Shown in pieces: positions 38,764 to 47,241 of a stretch of DNA of 64,000 nt. Made by a program: the position numbers and the translations under genes. The notes beneath the pieces are model-generated. The model saw nothing but the letters and a program-made list of their open reading frames with translations, was not told where the DNA came from and did not search any database. Numbering within the stretch: the first letter of the stretch is position 1; each line of letters starts with the position of its first letter. Source of the stretch: DAHUYF01 sp035509275 (GTDB lineage: Bacteria > Pseudomonadota > Alphaproteobacteria > ATCC43930 > CGMCC-115725); NCBI GenBank assembly GCA_035509275.1, contig DATJLU010000146.1:68939-132938 (forward strand), read 5' to 3'.

Positions 38764-39642
38764 ATGGAGCAGCAATACGACCGCGCCGCCGAGGATCTCG
38801 GCAATATCGTCGCACTGGAGCACGTCAATGTGCGTGTTCCCGACCAGCGCATCGCGACGATCTTCTATGTCAGCGGCATGGGCTTGACCCGTGACCCCTA
38901 TCTCATGACCGGCATCGACAATATGTGGATCAATGTCGGGCGTAGCCAGTTCCACATGCCGACCGGCAATCCGCAGGTGCTGCGCGGCCATGTCGGGCTG
39001 GTGCTGCCGGAGCGCGAGGCGCTGCTGCAGCGGCTCGGCAAGGTGCGCCAGGACCTCGAAGGCACGCGCTTTGCCTTCGCCGAGCACAACGCCCATGTCG
39101 AGGTGACCTCGCCCTGGGGCAACCGGATGCGCTGCTACACGCCCGATCCGCGCTTCGGCCGCATCACCCTCGGCATACCCTATGTCGAGTTCGAGGTGCC
39201 GAGGGGCACCGCCGCCGGCATCGCCCGCTTCTATCGCGAAATCCTGGCGACCCCGGCCGAGACCGGCGAGGACGGGCAGGGGGCATTCGCCCGCGCCGCC
39301 GTCGGCCAGCATCAGCATTTCATCTATCGCGAGACCGACCGCGCTCTGCCCGCTTATGACGGCCACCATGTTCAGGTCTACCTCGCCGATTTCTCGGGTC
39401 CGCATCGCAAGCTGCGCGAGCGCGGCCTCGTCTTCGAGGAAAGCGATCAGTGGCAGTATCGCTTCAAGGATTTCGTCGATCTCGACAGCGGCAAGCCGCT
39501 CTACACCGTGGAGCACGAAATCCGCAGCATGACGCATCCGCTCTATGCGCGGCCGCTGGTCAACCGCAACCCGGCGCAAAGCAACCGCCGTTTCGCCGCC
39601 GGGCATGAGGATTGGCGCTGGGCGATGGCCTATGGCGATTAG
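38764..39642 (+). CDS. Two-module VOC metalloprotein
   Basis: Vicinal-oxygen-chelate superfamily protein of 292 aa with two beta-alpha-beta-beta-beta modules (about residues 17-125 and 135-260). Candidate metal ligands lie in the second module: Glu in IPYVEFEVP, His in HHVQVYL, Glu in TVEHEIR; the first has EHVNVRV and GHVGLVL. The two-module size matches extradiol ring-cleaving dioxygenases, but the ligand pattern is not the usual His-His-Glu of those enzymes. The ATG at 38764 has GAGG six bases before it. It is divergent from the kyn operon (131-bp gap) and six bases upstream of the flavoprotein. Confidence 0.8.
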   Translation: MEQQYDRAAEDLGNIVALEHVNVRVPDQRIATIFYVSGMGLTRDPYLMTGIDNMWINVGRSQFHMPTGNPQVLRGHVGLVLPEREALLQRLGKVRQDLEGTRFAFAEHNAHVEVTSPWGNRMRCYTPDPRFGRITLGIPYVEFEVPRGTAAGIARFYREILATPAETGEDGQGAFARAAVGQHQHFIYRETDRALPAYDGHHVQVYLADFSGPHRKLRERGLVFEESDQWQYRFKDFVDLDSGKPLYTVEHEIRSMTHPLYARPLVNRNPAQSNRRFAAGHEDWRWAMAYGD

Positions 39643-39648
39643 CCGCCG

Positions 39649-40827
39649 ATGAGCGCGCGGGAGGCTGCGGCCGGCTCCGATCATCTCGCGCGGGCGAAGG
39701 CGTTGGCGCCGCTGCTGACCGAGCAGGCGGCGGCGATCGAGCGCGAGCGGCGCCTGACGCCGCCGGTGGTCGAAGCGCTGATCGATGCCGGCCTTTTCCG
39801 CATGCTGCTGCCGCGCGATTTCGGCGGCGCCGAGATCGACCCGCCGAGTTTCGTGCAGGTGCTCGAAGAGATCGCGCGCCACGATGCCAGCACCGCCTGG
39901 TGTCTCGGCCAGACCAGCGTCTGCGCCATCGCCTCGGCCTATCTGCCGCCCGCGTCGGCGCGCGAGATCTGGGGCGATCGGCGCGGCGTTCTCGCCTGGG
40001 GCGCCGGGCCGCCGATCAAGGCGATTGCGGTCGAGGGCGGCTGGCGCGTCACCGGCTCGTGGTCGTTTGCGAGCGGCGGCCACCACGCCACCTGGATCGG
40101 CGCGCATTGCGTCGCCGCCGATGCCGATGGCACGCCGCGCCGCGGCGCCAACGGCGCGCCGCTGCCGCGGACCTTGCTCTTCCCGGCCGCCAAGGTGACC
40201 TGGACCGATATCTGGGACGTCATCGGCCTCAACGGCACCGGCAGCGACATGTATTCGGTGACCGATCTCTTCGTCCCCGATGCCTTCAGCCTCAACCGCG
40301 ACGCTCCCGGCGAGCGGCGTCAGCAGGGACCGCTCTATCACTTCCGCACCGACCAGCTTTATGCCAGCGGCTTTGCCTGCGTTGCGCTCGGCATCGCCCG
40401 CGGCATGCTCGACGCCTTCATCGCCACCGCCAATGAGAAGACGCCGCGCGGCTACAAATCGGCGATGCGGCTCAACGCGGTGACGCAGACCGAGATCGCC
40501 GAGCTCGAAGCGCGGCTGCGCTCGGCGCGCCACTATATCCTGGGCACGCTCGAGGCGGCCTGGCGCACGGCACAGCACGGCGAGCTCACCATCGACGACC
40601 GCATGTCGATCCGCCTCGCCGCAACCCACTGCATTCGCGAAGCGCGGGCGATCGCGAGCGATGCCTACAACGCCGTCGGCACCACTTCGGTCTTTGCCAG
40701 CAACGGCTTCGAGCGCCGCCTGCGCGACATCAACGCCGTCTCGCAACAGCTCCAGGGCCGCCGCTCGCATTACGAGACCGTGGGCAAATACCTCCTCGGC
40801 GTCGAGTCCGAGACGCTGTTCCTGTGA
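39649..40827 (+). CDS. Acyl-CoA-dehydrogenase-like flavoprotein, possible monooxygenase
   Basis: Protein of 392 aa with the three-domain acyl-CoA dehydrogenase fold. The N-terminus (ERERRLTPPVVEALIDAGLF and RMLLPRDFGG) and C-terminus are of the type-2 group, which includes flavin-dependent hydroxylases such as HsaA and the sulfur/steroid monooxygenases. Visible: TAWCLGQTS, a WSFASGGHHATW loop, and a C-terminal YNAVGTTSVFASNGFERRLRD. A catalytic Glu of true dehydrogenases was not located. A role in aromatic hydroxylation fits the neighbours; a flavin reductase partner is absent from the window. Confidence 0.85.
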   Translation: MSAREAAAGSDHLARAKALAPLLTEQAAAIERERRLTPPVVEALIDAGLFRMLLPRDFGGAEIDPPSFVQVLEEIARHDASTAWCLGQTSVCAIASAYLPPASAREIWGDRRGVLAWGAGPPIKAIAVEGGWRVTGSWSFASGGHHATWIGAHCVAADADGTPRRGANGAPLPRTLLFPAAKVTWTDIWDVIGLNGTGSDMYSVTDLFVPDAFSLNRDAPGERRQQGPLYHFRTDQLYASGFACVALGIARGMLDAFIATANEKTPRGYKSAMRLNAVTQTEIAELEARLRSARHYILGTLEAAWRTAQHGELTIDDRMSIRLAATHCIREARAIASDAYNAVGTTSVFASNGFERRLRDINAVSQQLQGRRSHYETVGKYLLGVESETLFL

Positions 40828-40878
40828 GCCTCGGGAGCGTCGCGCGGCCGCGGCATGGTGCGGAGACCTCGCCTCGCC

Positions 40879-41265
40879 CTAGGGACGGGCAACCTCCCAT
40901 GCGCCGTTGAGATGGCCGTTGCCGGTGGTCTGGCCCGGTTCGTGATCGTCCTTCCAAGTGTAGAGCGGCTTGCCTTTGAACGCCCATTGCTTGGCGCCAT
41001 CCGGCCTGGTCACGATCGACCAATGACCGCTCGGTTTGGCGTCCGCGGGTGCGATGAAGGGCGGCCAAGCTTCCGCGCATTTAGCCGTACAGTTGGATTT
41101 GTCGTGGCCATCTTTCTTGAAGGTATAAAGCGTCATCCCGTGTTCATTCGCCAGCACTTCGCCGAGTGCGGTTTTCTCGGTCTTGGCTGGCCCCGTCATG
41201 GCGGCGACGGCCGGGGACACCGCAAGCAGCAACACCACCACTGCAGGAAGAATAGGAGACCGCAT
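40879..41265 (-). CDS. Exported COG4315-type protein (YxFxxD repeats)
   Basis: Secreted protein of 128 aa with a signal peptide (MRSPILPAVVVLLLAVSPAVA) and two copies of the family motif around LYTFKKDGHDKSNC and LYTWKDDHEPGQ, with TAKCAEAWPPF between them. The two cysteines probably pair. These lipoprotein-like periplasmic proteins are common in Proteobacteria and have no assigned reaction. The ATG at 41265 is five bases after GGAGG. It stands between the flavoprotein gene and the Mo-hydroxylase operon on the opposite strand, and its promoter region faces that of the operon. Confidence 0.85.
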   Translation of the reverse strand: MRSPILPAVVVLLLAVSPAVAAMTGPAKTEKTALGEVLANEHGMTLYTFKKDGHDKSNCTAKCAEAWPPFIAPADAKPSGHWSIVTRPDGAKQWAFKGKPLYTWKDDHEPGQTTGNGHLNGAWEVARP

Positions 41266-41424
41266 GCGCACCTCCGATCATGGGTCGTGCACTTCTGACT
41301 ACATCAGATCGGATGTTACATCGCGCTGGCGACATGATTACAAGAAATACAATTGATGCGGTGCGCTAGGAAACTGTCGGGGCGGGCATCTGGCCTATAG
41401 TGCCGGACATCGGGAGGGCGAGAG

Positions 41425-44379
41425 GTGACAAGCGAACCGAGCTGCCGCGCGACCTGGGTCGGCCAACCCCTCGAGCGCCTCGAGGATGCGGCGCTGCTGA
41501 TGGGCGCCGGCCGCTTCATCGACGATCTGCCGGTGGCGCCGGGGACCTTGCACGCGGCGGTGCTGCGCTCGCCGCACGCCCATGCCGAGCTGCGCGCCAT
41601 CGATGCCGGGGCGGCGCTCGCCCTGCCCGGCGTCGCGGCGGTGGTGACGCGCGATGAGGTCAAGCGCTGGACGCGGCCTTTCACCGTCGGCGTCAAGCAG
41701 CCGATGGAGCATTGGTGCCTCGCCGTCGACCGCGTGCGCTATGTCGGCGAGCCCGTCGCCGTCGTGCTCGCAACGGATCGCTACCGCGCCGAGGACGCGC
41801 TCGACCGCATCAAGGTCGACTATGAGCCGCTGCCCGCCATCGTCGATCCGCGCGCCGCCGCCGCTCCCGGTGCGCCGCTGCTGCACCCGGCCGTCGGCGG
41901 CAATGTCGTCAGCGACCGCAGCTTCCGCTATGGCGACCCCGACGCCGCTTTCGCTGCGGCGCCGCATCGCATCGCCGTCACCATCGACTACCCGCGCAAC
42001 GCGGTGACGCCGATCGAATGCCTCGGCGTCATCGCCCAATACCACGCCGCCGAGGATGCCTATGACGTGACGTCGAGCTTCATGGGGCCGTTCGCCCTGC
42101 ATCCCGTCATGGCGCTGGCGCTGAAAGTGCCGGCGAACCGGCTGCGCCTCAAATCGCCGCCCGACTCCGGCGGCAGCTTCGGCGTGAAGCAGTCGGTCTT
42201 TCCCTATGTCGTGCTGATGAGCATCGCCGGGCGCAAGGCGGGGCGGCCGGTGAAGTGGATCGAGGACCGGCTCGAGCATCTCGCCGCCGCCACCTCGGCG
42301 ACGAACCGCGTCACCACCCTCGAAGCGGCGATGAGCGCCACCGGCGAGGTGCAAGCGCTGCGCTGGGATCAGCTCGAGGATTGCGGCGCCTATCTGCGCG
42401 CGCCCGAGCCGGCGACGATCTATCGCATGCATGGCAATATGACCGGCGCTTACACGGCGCGGCATCTCGCGATCCGAAACCGCATCGTCCTCACCAACAA
42501 GACCCCGACCGGCCTGGTGCGCGGCTTCGGCGGCCCGCAGGTCTATTTCGCGCTCGAGCGCCTGATGCAGCGCATCGCCGCGGACTTGGCGCTCGATCCG
42601 CTCGACGTGATCCGCCGCAACCTGGTGCCGGCCGAGGCCTTTCCCTATCGCTGTCCCGCCGGCGCGGTGCTCGATTCCGGCGATTTCGCGCGCGCGGTCG
42701 ACAGTGCCGTAGCCGAAGGCGGACTCGCCGAGCTGCAGCGCCGGCGCGATGCGGCGCGCGCGGAAGGCCGGCTCTACGGCATCGGCTATGCTGCGGTGGT
42801 CGAGCCCTCGATCTCGAATATGGGCTACATTACCACCGTGCTGACCCCGGAGGAGCGGCGCAAGGCCGGCCCCAAAAGCGGCGCGCAGGCGACCGCGACG
42901 GTGGCGCTCGATCCTCTCGGCGGCGTCAGCGTGCAGGTCGCCTCGGTGCCGCAGGGACAGGGGCATCGCACGGCGCTGGCGCAGGTGGTGGGTGAGGTGC
43001 TCGGCCTTGCGCCCCATGACATCCGCGTCACCGCCGAGCTCGACACCGCGAAGGACGCCTGGTCGATCGCCGCCGGCAATTATTCGAGCCGCTTTGCCGG
43101 TGCGGTGGCCGGCGCGGCGCATCTTGCCGCCAACCGCCTGCGCGAGAAGCTGGCGCGGATCGCGGCGCCGCTGCTCAATGTGACGCCGGATGCGGTGGTC
43201 TTCGCCGGCGGCAAGATCTTCGCGCGCGGCAATCCCGACAATGCGCTCGGCTTTACGCGGATCGCCGGCACCAGCCACTGGGCGCCGCAGAGCCTCGGCG
43301 AAGGTGTCGAGCCGGCGCTGCGCGAGACCGTCTTCTGGACGCCGCCGGTGCTCGCCGCACCGAACGAGGCGGAGGAAATCAACAGCTCCGCCGCCTATGG
43401 CTTCATCTTCGATTTCTGCGGCGTCGAGATCGATCGCGACACGGGAAAGCTGCGCATCGACAAATACGTCACCATGCATGACGCCGGGCGCCTCATCAAT
43501 CCGGCGCTGGCCGATGGGCAAGTGCGCGGCGGCTTCGCCAATGCGGTGGGCGCGGCGCTCTCCGAGCATTTCGCCTATGGCGCCGATGGCAGCTTTCTCT
43601 CCGGCACCTTCGCCGATTATCTCGTGCCGACGGCGTGCGAAGTGCCGGAGCCGGTGATCCTGCATCGGCAAACGCCCTCGCCGGTGACGCCGCTCGGTGC
43701 CAAGGGCGTCGGCGAAGGCAATTGCATGAGCACGCCGGTCTGTCTCGCCAATGCGGCAGCCGATGCGCTCGGCGTCGGCGAGATCGCGCTGCCGATGACG
43801 CCGGCCAAGCTGCTGGCGCTGATCGAGCGCGACGAGCCGCCGCCGCGTGTTGCGCATGCGCCGGCCAAAGCGGAAGGGCGAGGCCTCAGCGGTGCCGGCG
43901 AGAGGGTCGTGCCGATGCCGCCCGAGCAGGTCTGGGCGATGCTGCTCGATCCCGCCACGCTCGCGGCGCTGCTGCCGGGCTGCGAGGCGCTGGATCGCGC
44001 CGGCGAGAACGCCTATCGCGCGCGGCTCGGCATCGGTATCGGCCCGGTGCGCGGCCGCTACGAAGCCGAGGTCCGGCTCTTCGATCTGTCCCCGCCGCGC
44101 GCGCTGAAGCTCGAAGGCGGCGGTCTCGGCGCGCTCGGCTCGGCGCGCGGAACTGGCGTTATCGAGCTCACGCCGGACAGCGGCGGCACGCGCGTCTCCT
44201 ATCGCTACTCCATGGCGATCGCCGGCAAGGTGGCCGCGGTCGGCGGGCGCATGCTCGACGGCGCGGCGCGCCATCTGATCGCGCAGTTCTTCGAGCGGCT
44301 CATCGCCCGCGCTGGTGGCCGGCCGGTGCCGGCGGTGTCGTTCTGGCGCCGTTTGCTGCGCCTTCTGGGATGGGCGTGA
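41425..44379 (+). CDS. Molybdenum hydroxylase large subunit fused to a CoxG domain
   Basis: Fusion protein of 984 aa. Residues 1-805 form a xanthine-dehydrogenase/CoxL-type molybdopterin subunit: WVGQPLERLEDAALLMGAGR at the start, the substrate-loop region TGLVRGFGGPQVYFALE near residue 370 and the catalytic Glu in PLGAKGVGEGNCMS near 760. The loop is not the CO-dehydrogenase Cys form, so an organic, likely N-heterocyclic or aromatic, substrate is expected. From about residue 810 an SRPBCC/CoxG domain follows (GAGERVVPMPPEQVWAML, LPGCEALDRAGENAYRARLG). CoxG is normally a separate protein used in assembly. GTG start after GGGAGG. Confidence 0.92.
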   Translation: MTSEPSCRATWVGQPLERLEDAALLMGAGRFIDDLPVAPGTLHAAVLRSPHAHAELRAIDAGAALALPGVAAVVTRDEVKRWTRPFTVGVKQPMEHWCLAVDRVRYVGEPVAVVLATDRYRAEDALDRIKVDYEPLPAIVDPRAAAAPGAPLLHPAVGGNVVSDRSFRYGDPDAAFAAAPHRIAVTIDYPRNAVTPIECLGVIAQYHAAEDAYDVTSSFMGPFALHPVMALALKVPANRLRLKSPPDSGGSFGVKQSVFPYVVLMSIAGRKAGRPVKWIEDRLEHLAAATSATNRVTTLEAAMSATGEVQALRWDQLEDCGAYLRAPEPATIYRMHGNMTGAYTARHLAIRNRIVLTNKTPTGLVRGFGGPQVYFALERLMQRIAADLALDPLDVIRRNLVPAEAFPYRCPAGAVLDSGDFARAVDSAVAEGGLAELQRRRDAARAEGRLYGIGYAAVVEPSISNMGYITTVLTPEERRKAGPKSGAQATATVALDPLGGVSVQVASVPQGQGHRTALAQVVGEVLGLAPHDIRVTAELDTAKDAWSIAAGNYSSRFAGAVAGAAHLAANRLREKLARIAAPLLNVTPDAVVFAGGKIFARGNPDNALGFTRIAGTSHWAPQSLGEGVEPALRETVFWTPPVLAAPNEAEEINSSAAYGFIFDFCGVEIDRDTGKLRIDKYVTMHDAGRLINPALADGQVRGGFANAVGAALSEHFAYGADGSFLSGTFADYLVPTACEVPEPVILHRQTPSPVTPLGAKGVGEGNCMSTPVCLANAAADALGVGEIALPMTPAKLLALIERDEPPPRVAHAPAKAEGRGLSGAGERVVPMPPEQVWAMLLDPATLAALLPGCEALDRAGENAYRARLGIGIGPVRGRYEAEVRLFDLSPPRALKLEGGGLGALGSARGTGVIELTPDSGGTRVSYRYSMAIAGKVAAVGGRMLDGAARHLIAQFFERLIARAGGRPVPAVSFWRRLLRLLGWA

Positions 44380-45206
44380 TGAAGCCGGCGCCCTTCGATT
44401 ATCTCCGGCCCGACAGCGTCGAAGAGGCGCTGGCGGCGCTCGCCGAATCCGGCGAAGAGGCGCGGCTCCTTGCCGGCGGCCAGTCGCTGATGGCGATGCT
44501 CAATATGCGCCTGGTGCAACCGGCGCTGCTCATCGATATCGCGCGGCTCGCCGTGCTCGACCAGGTGCGGCTCGAAACCGACGCGCTCGTCATCGGCGCT
44601 GCGGTGACACAAGCGGCGCTCGAGCGGCGCGCGGATCTGGCCGAAGAAGTGCCGCTGTTGGCGCTGGCGTTGCCGTGGGTTGGCCACTTCCAGACGCGGA
44701 GCCGCGGCACGATTTGCGGCTCGCTCGCCCATGCCGATCCCAGCGCCGAGCTGCCGCTGGTGCTGCTGGCGCTGGGCGGCGAGGTCATGCTGCGCTCGGC
44801 GCGGAGCCGGCGCCGGCTACCCGCGGCCTCCTTCTTCACCGGCATGCTGACGACGGCGCGGCGCGGCGACGAGATGATCGAGGCGGCGCGCTTCCCGTGC
44901 TGCCGAGCCGGCACCGGCTATGCCTTCCGCGAAATGGCGCTCCGCCACGGCGATTTCGCGCTCTGCGCCGTCGCTGCGGTGGCGAGCGCCAGCGGCCTCC
45001 GGCTGGCCGTGGGCGGCGTCGCCGACGCGCCGCAAGCCCGCGACTGGCCGCTGCTCGAAGGCAGCGCGCTCGATGATGCGCTCAACGATTTCGCCTGGGA
45101 GCTCGGCGGCAGCGACGACGCCCATGCCAGCGCGCGCTATCGCCGCTCCTTGGTGCGCAAGCTCGGCCGCGCCGCGCTCGAGGAGGCGCTGTGTCGACGC
45201 GGCTGA
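44379..45206 (+). CDS. Mo-hydroxylase FAD-binding subunit (CoxM-like)
   Basis: Middle subunit of 275 aa of the molybdenum hydroxylase. It carries the FAD-binding motifs EEARLLAGGQSLMAMLN near residue 32 and RGTICGSLAHADPSAELP near residue 110, followed by the CO-dehydrogenase flavoprotein C-terminal domain. It passes electrons from the Fe-S subunit to the acceptor. The ATG at 44379 shares a base with the large-subunit stop (TGATG); a GTG one codon earlier is also possible. The end overlaps the small-subunit start by 16 bases, a tight operon. Confidence 0.92.
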   Translation: MKPAPFDYLRPDSVEEALAALAESGEEARLLAGGQSLMAMLNMRLVQPALLIDIARLAVLDQVRLETDALVIGAAVTQAALERRADLAEEVPLLALALPWVGHFQTRSRGTICGSLAHADPSAELPLVLLALGGEVMLRSARSRRRLPAASFFTGMLTTARRGDEMIEAARFPCCRAGTGYAFREMALRHGDFALCAVAAVASASGLRLAVGGVADAPQARDWPLLEGSALDDALNDFAWELGGSDDAHASARYRRSLVRKLGRAALEEALCRRG

Positions 45207-45715
45207 AAGCGGGCACGCGCCACCTCGTGCGCTTCACCCTCAACGGCCGCGACGCGACCGGCGAGGCCGAGCCGCGGCTGCTGCTCAGCGATTTTCTCCG
45301 CCATATCGTCGGCGCCAGCGGCACGCATGTCGGCTGCGAGCACGGCGTTTGCGGCGCCTGCACGGTGCGCATCGACGGCAGCGCGATGCGCGCCTGCCTG
45401 ATGCTGGCGGTGCAAGCGGAAGGCCGCCGCATCGACACGGTCGAAGGTCTTGCCGGTGCTGACGGCGCGCTGGCGCCGCTGCAGCGCGCCTTTCGCCGCC
45501 ATCACGCGCTGCAATGCGGCTTCTGCACGCCGGGCATCCTCATGTCGCTCGCCGCTTTTCTCGCGTGCCATCCCGATCCCGGCGAACAGGCGGTGCGCGA
45601 GCTGTTGAGCGGCCATCTCTGCCGCTGTACCGGCTATACCGGCATCGTCCGCGCCGCGCTCGACGCCGCGGCGGAACTGCGCGGCGCGGCAGCAACGGAG
45701 GCCGGCGATGTTTGA
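45191..45715 (+). CDS. Mo-hydroxylase [2Fe-2S] subunit (CoxS-like)
   Basis: Small subunit of 174 aa with two [2Fe-2S] clusters. The plant-ferredoxin-type ligands are in GCEHGVCGACTVRIDG (N-terminal domain, near residue 48) and the C-terminal helical domain supplies LQCGFCTPGI and LCRCTGYTG. It carries electrons from the Mo centre to FAD. The start is a GTG inside the end of the CoxM-like gene, and its own stop overlaps the CoA-ligase ATG. Complete as a subunit; no molybdopterin maturation gene (xdhC/coxI type) lies near. Confidence 0.93.
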   Translation: MSTRLKAGTRHLVRFTLNGRDATGEAEPRLLLSDFLRHIVGASGTHVGCEHGVCGACTVRIDGSAMRACLMLAVQAEGRRIDTVEGLAGADGALAPLQRAFRRHHALQCGFCTPGILMSLAAFLACHPDPGEQAVRELLSGHLCRCTGYTGIVRAALDAAAELRGAAATEAGDV

Positions 45716-47225
45716 TCTCGGCCGCAGCTTTCTCGCCACCGTCGAGCGCAGCCCCGAGGCGACCGCCATCGTCGACGGGGCCACACGGCTCAGCTATGCC
45801 GCCTGGCTGCGCGAGATTCGCCGCTTGCGCGCGGGTCTCGCGGCGCTCGGCCTGCGGCGCGGCGACCATCTGCTGGCGGCACTGCAGAATCGCGTCGAGA
45901 TGGCGAGCCTGCATTGGGCCTGTCAGCTCGCCGGCATCATCATGACGCCGGTCAATTGGCGGGCGAAGCCGGAAGAGCTCGATTACTGCGCCCGCGACGC
46001 CGAGGCGCGCGCCGTCGCCTTTCAGGATGTCACCGCGGCCGCGGTGGCCGGCGCGCCCACCGCGCAGCGCGTGCCGCGCATCGCCATCGGCGGCGCGCCG
46101 GGCGGCACGGTCGCTTTCACGGCGCTCGACGGGCCTGCCGCACCGGAAGGGCCCGAAGCCGGCGCCGACGATATCTCGCTCATGCTCTACACCTCCGGCA
46201 CCACCGGCCCGCCCAAAGGCGTGCCGCGCCGGCACCGCCAGGAACGCGCGGCGGCGCTGGCGCATGTCGCCCAGAACCGGTACGGCCGGGGCGAGTGCAC
46301 GCTCGGCGTCATGCCGCTCTATCACACCATGGGTGTGCGCTCGCTGCTGGCGATGGCGCTGGTCGATGGCTGCTTCGTGTGCCTGCCGCGCTTCGATGTC
46401 GAAGGCGCGCTGGCGCTCATCGCGCAAGAGCGCATCACCGCGCTCTATCTCGTGCCGACGCTCTATCACGACCTCGTCAGCCACGCGCGCTTTCCGCGCA
46501 CCGAGATTGCCTTGGTGCGCAAGCTCGGTTTCGCCGGCGCCGCCATGCCCGACGGCGTGCTGAAGCGCGTCGCCGAGGCGTTCAAGCCCGAACTCTTCGT
46601 CAATCATTACGGCTCGTCGGAAATCTACACCTTCACCATCGAGCCCGAAGCGACGCGAAAGCCGGGCTCCGCCGGCAAGGCCGGGCTCAATCAGCGCATC
46701 CGCGTCGTGCAGCTCGGCCGCGACGATCCCGACGCCATTGCTGCGCCGGGCGAGGAGGGCGAGATCATCGCCGACATCGCCAGCGACGAGGCCTTCGAGG
46801 GTTATTGGCGGCGGCCCGATGCCGATGCGAAGGCGCTGAAGCGCGGCTGGTACTTCACCGGCGATACCGGCTATCGCGACGGCGAGGGCGATCTCTTCGT
46901 CACCGGACGGGTCGACGACATGATCATCACCGGCGGCGAAAACGTCTCGCCCGGCGAGATCGAGAGCGTGCTGTCGCTCCATCCCGCCATTGCCGAAGTG
47001 GCGGTGGCGGGGCTTGCCGATGAGCGCTGGGGAAAGCGCGTCGCCGCCTTTGTCAAGCGCGCGGCGCCGGTCGAGGCGGCGGAGCTCGATGCCTGGTGCC
47101 GGAACTCGAGCCTTGCCGATTTCAAGCGCCCGCGCAGCTATGTCTTCCTGCGCGAGGTGCCCAAATCGCCGGTAGGCAAGATCCTGCGCCGGAAGCTGGT
47201 GGCCGGCGACTACGAACCCGAGTGA
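45708..47225 (+). CDS. AMP-forming acyl/aryl-CoA ligase
   Basis: ANL-superfamily ligase of 505 aa which activates a carboxylic acid as adenylate and then thioester with CoA. Motifs: LMLYTSGTTGPPKGVPRRHR (A3 loop), VNHYGSSEIYTF (A5), RGWYFTGDTGYRDGEG (A7), DDMIITGGENVSPGEIE (hinge) and SPVGKILRRKL (catalytic Lys). The sequence style is that of benzoate- and chlorobenzoate-type ligases, and the location right after a Mo hydroxylase suggests an aromatic or heteroaromatic acid. It overlaps the Fe-S subunit gene by 8 bases, so it belongs to the same operon. Confidence 0.9.
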   Translation: MFDLGRSFLATVERSPEATAIVDGATRLSYAAWLREIRRLRAGLAALGLRRGDHLLAALQNRVEMASLHWACQLAGIIMTPVNWRAKPEELDYCARDAEARAVAFQDVTAAAVAGAPTAQRVPRIAIGGAPGGTVAFTALDGPAAPEGPEAGADDISLMLYTSGTTGPPKGVPRRHRQERAAALAHVAQNRYGRGECTLGVMPLYHTMGVRSLLAMALVDGCFVCLPRFDVEGALALIAQERITALYLVPTLYHDLVSHARFPRTEIALVRKLGFAGAAMPDGVLKRVAEAFKPELFVNHYGSSEIYTFTIEPEATRKPGSAGKAGLNQRIRVVQLGRDDPDAIAAPGEEGEIIADIASDEAFEGYWRRPDADAKALKRGWYFTGDTGYRDGEGDLFVTGRVDDMIITGGENVSPGEIESVLSLHPAIAEVAVAGLADERWGKRVAAFVKRAAPVEAAELDAWCRNSSLADFKRPRSYVFLREVPKSPVGKILRRKLVAGDYEPE

Positions 47226-47241
47226 GGGAAGGAAACGACCG

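Noticed and set aside
38479..40770. Minus-strand open frame of 763 codons
   Set aside because: Covers the VOC and flavoprotein genes in antisense and has no recognisable domain.
41395..44274. Minus-strand open frame of 959 codons
   Set aside because: Antisense shadow of the Mo-hydroxylase large subunit; no ribosome site or family resemblance.
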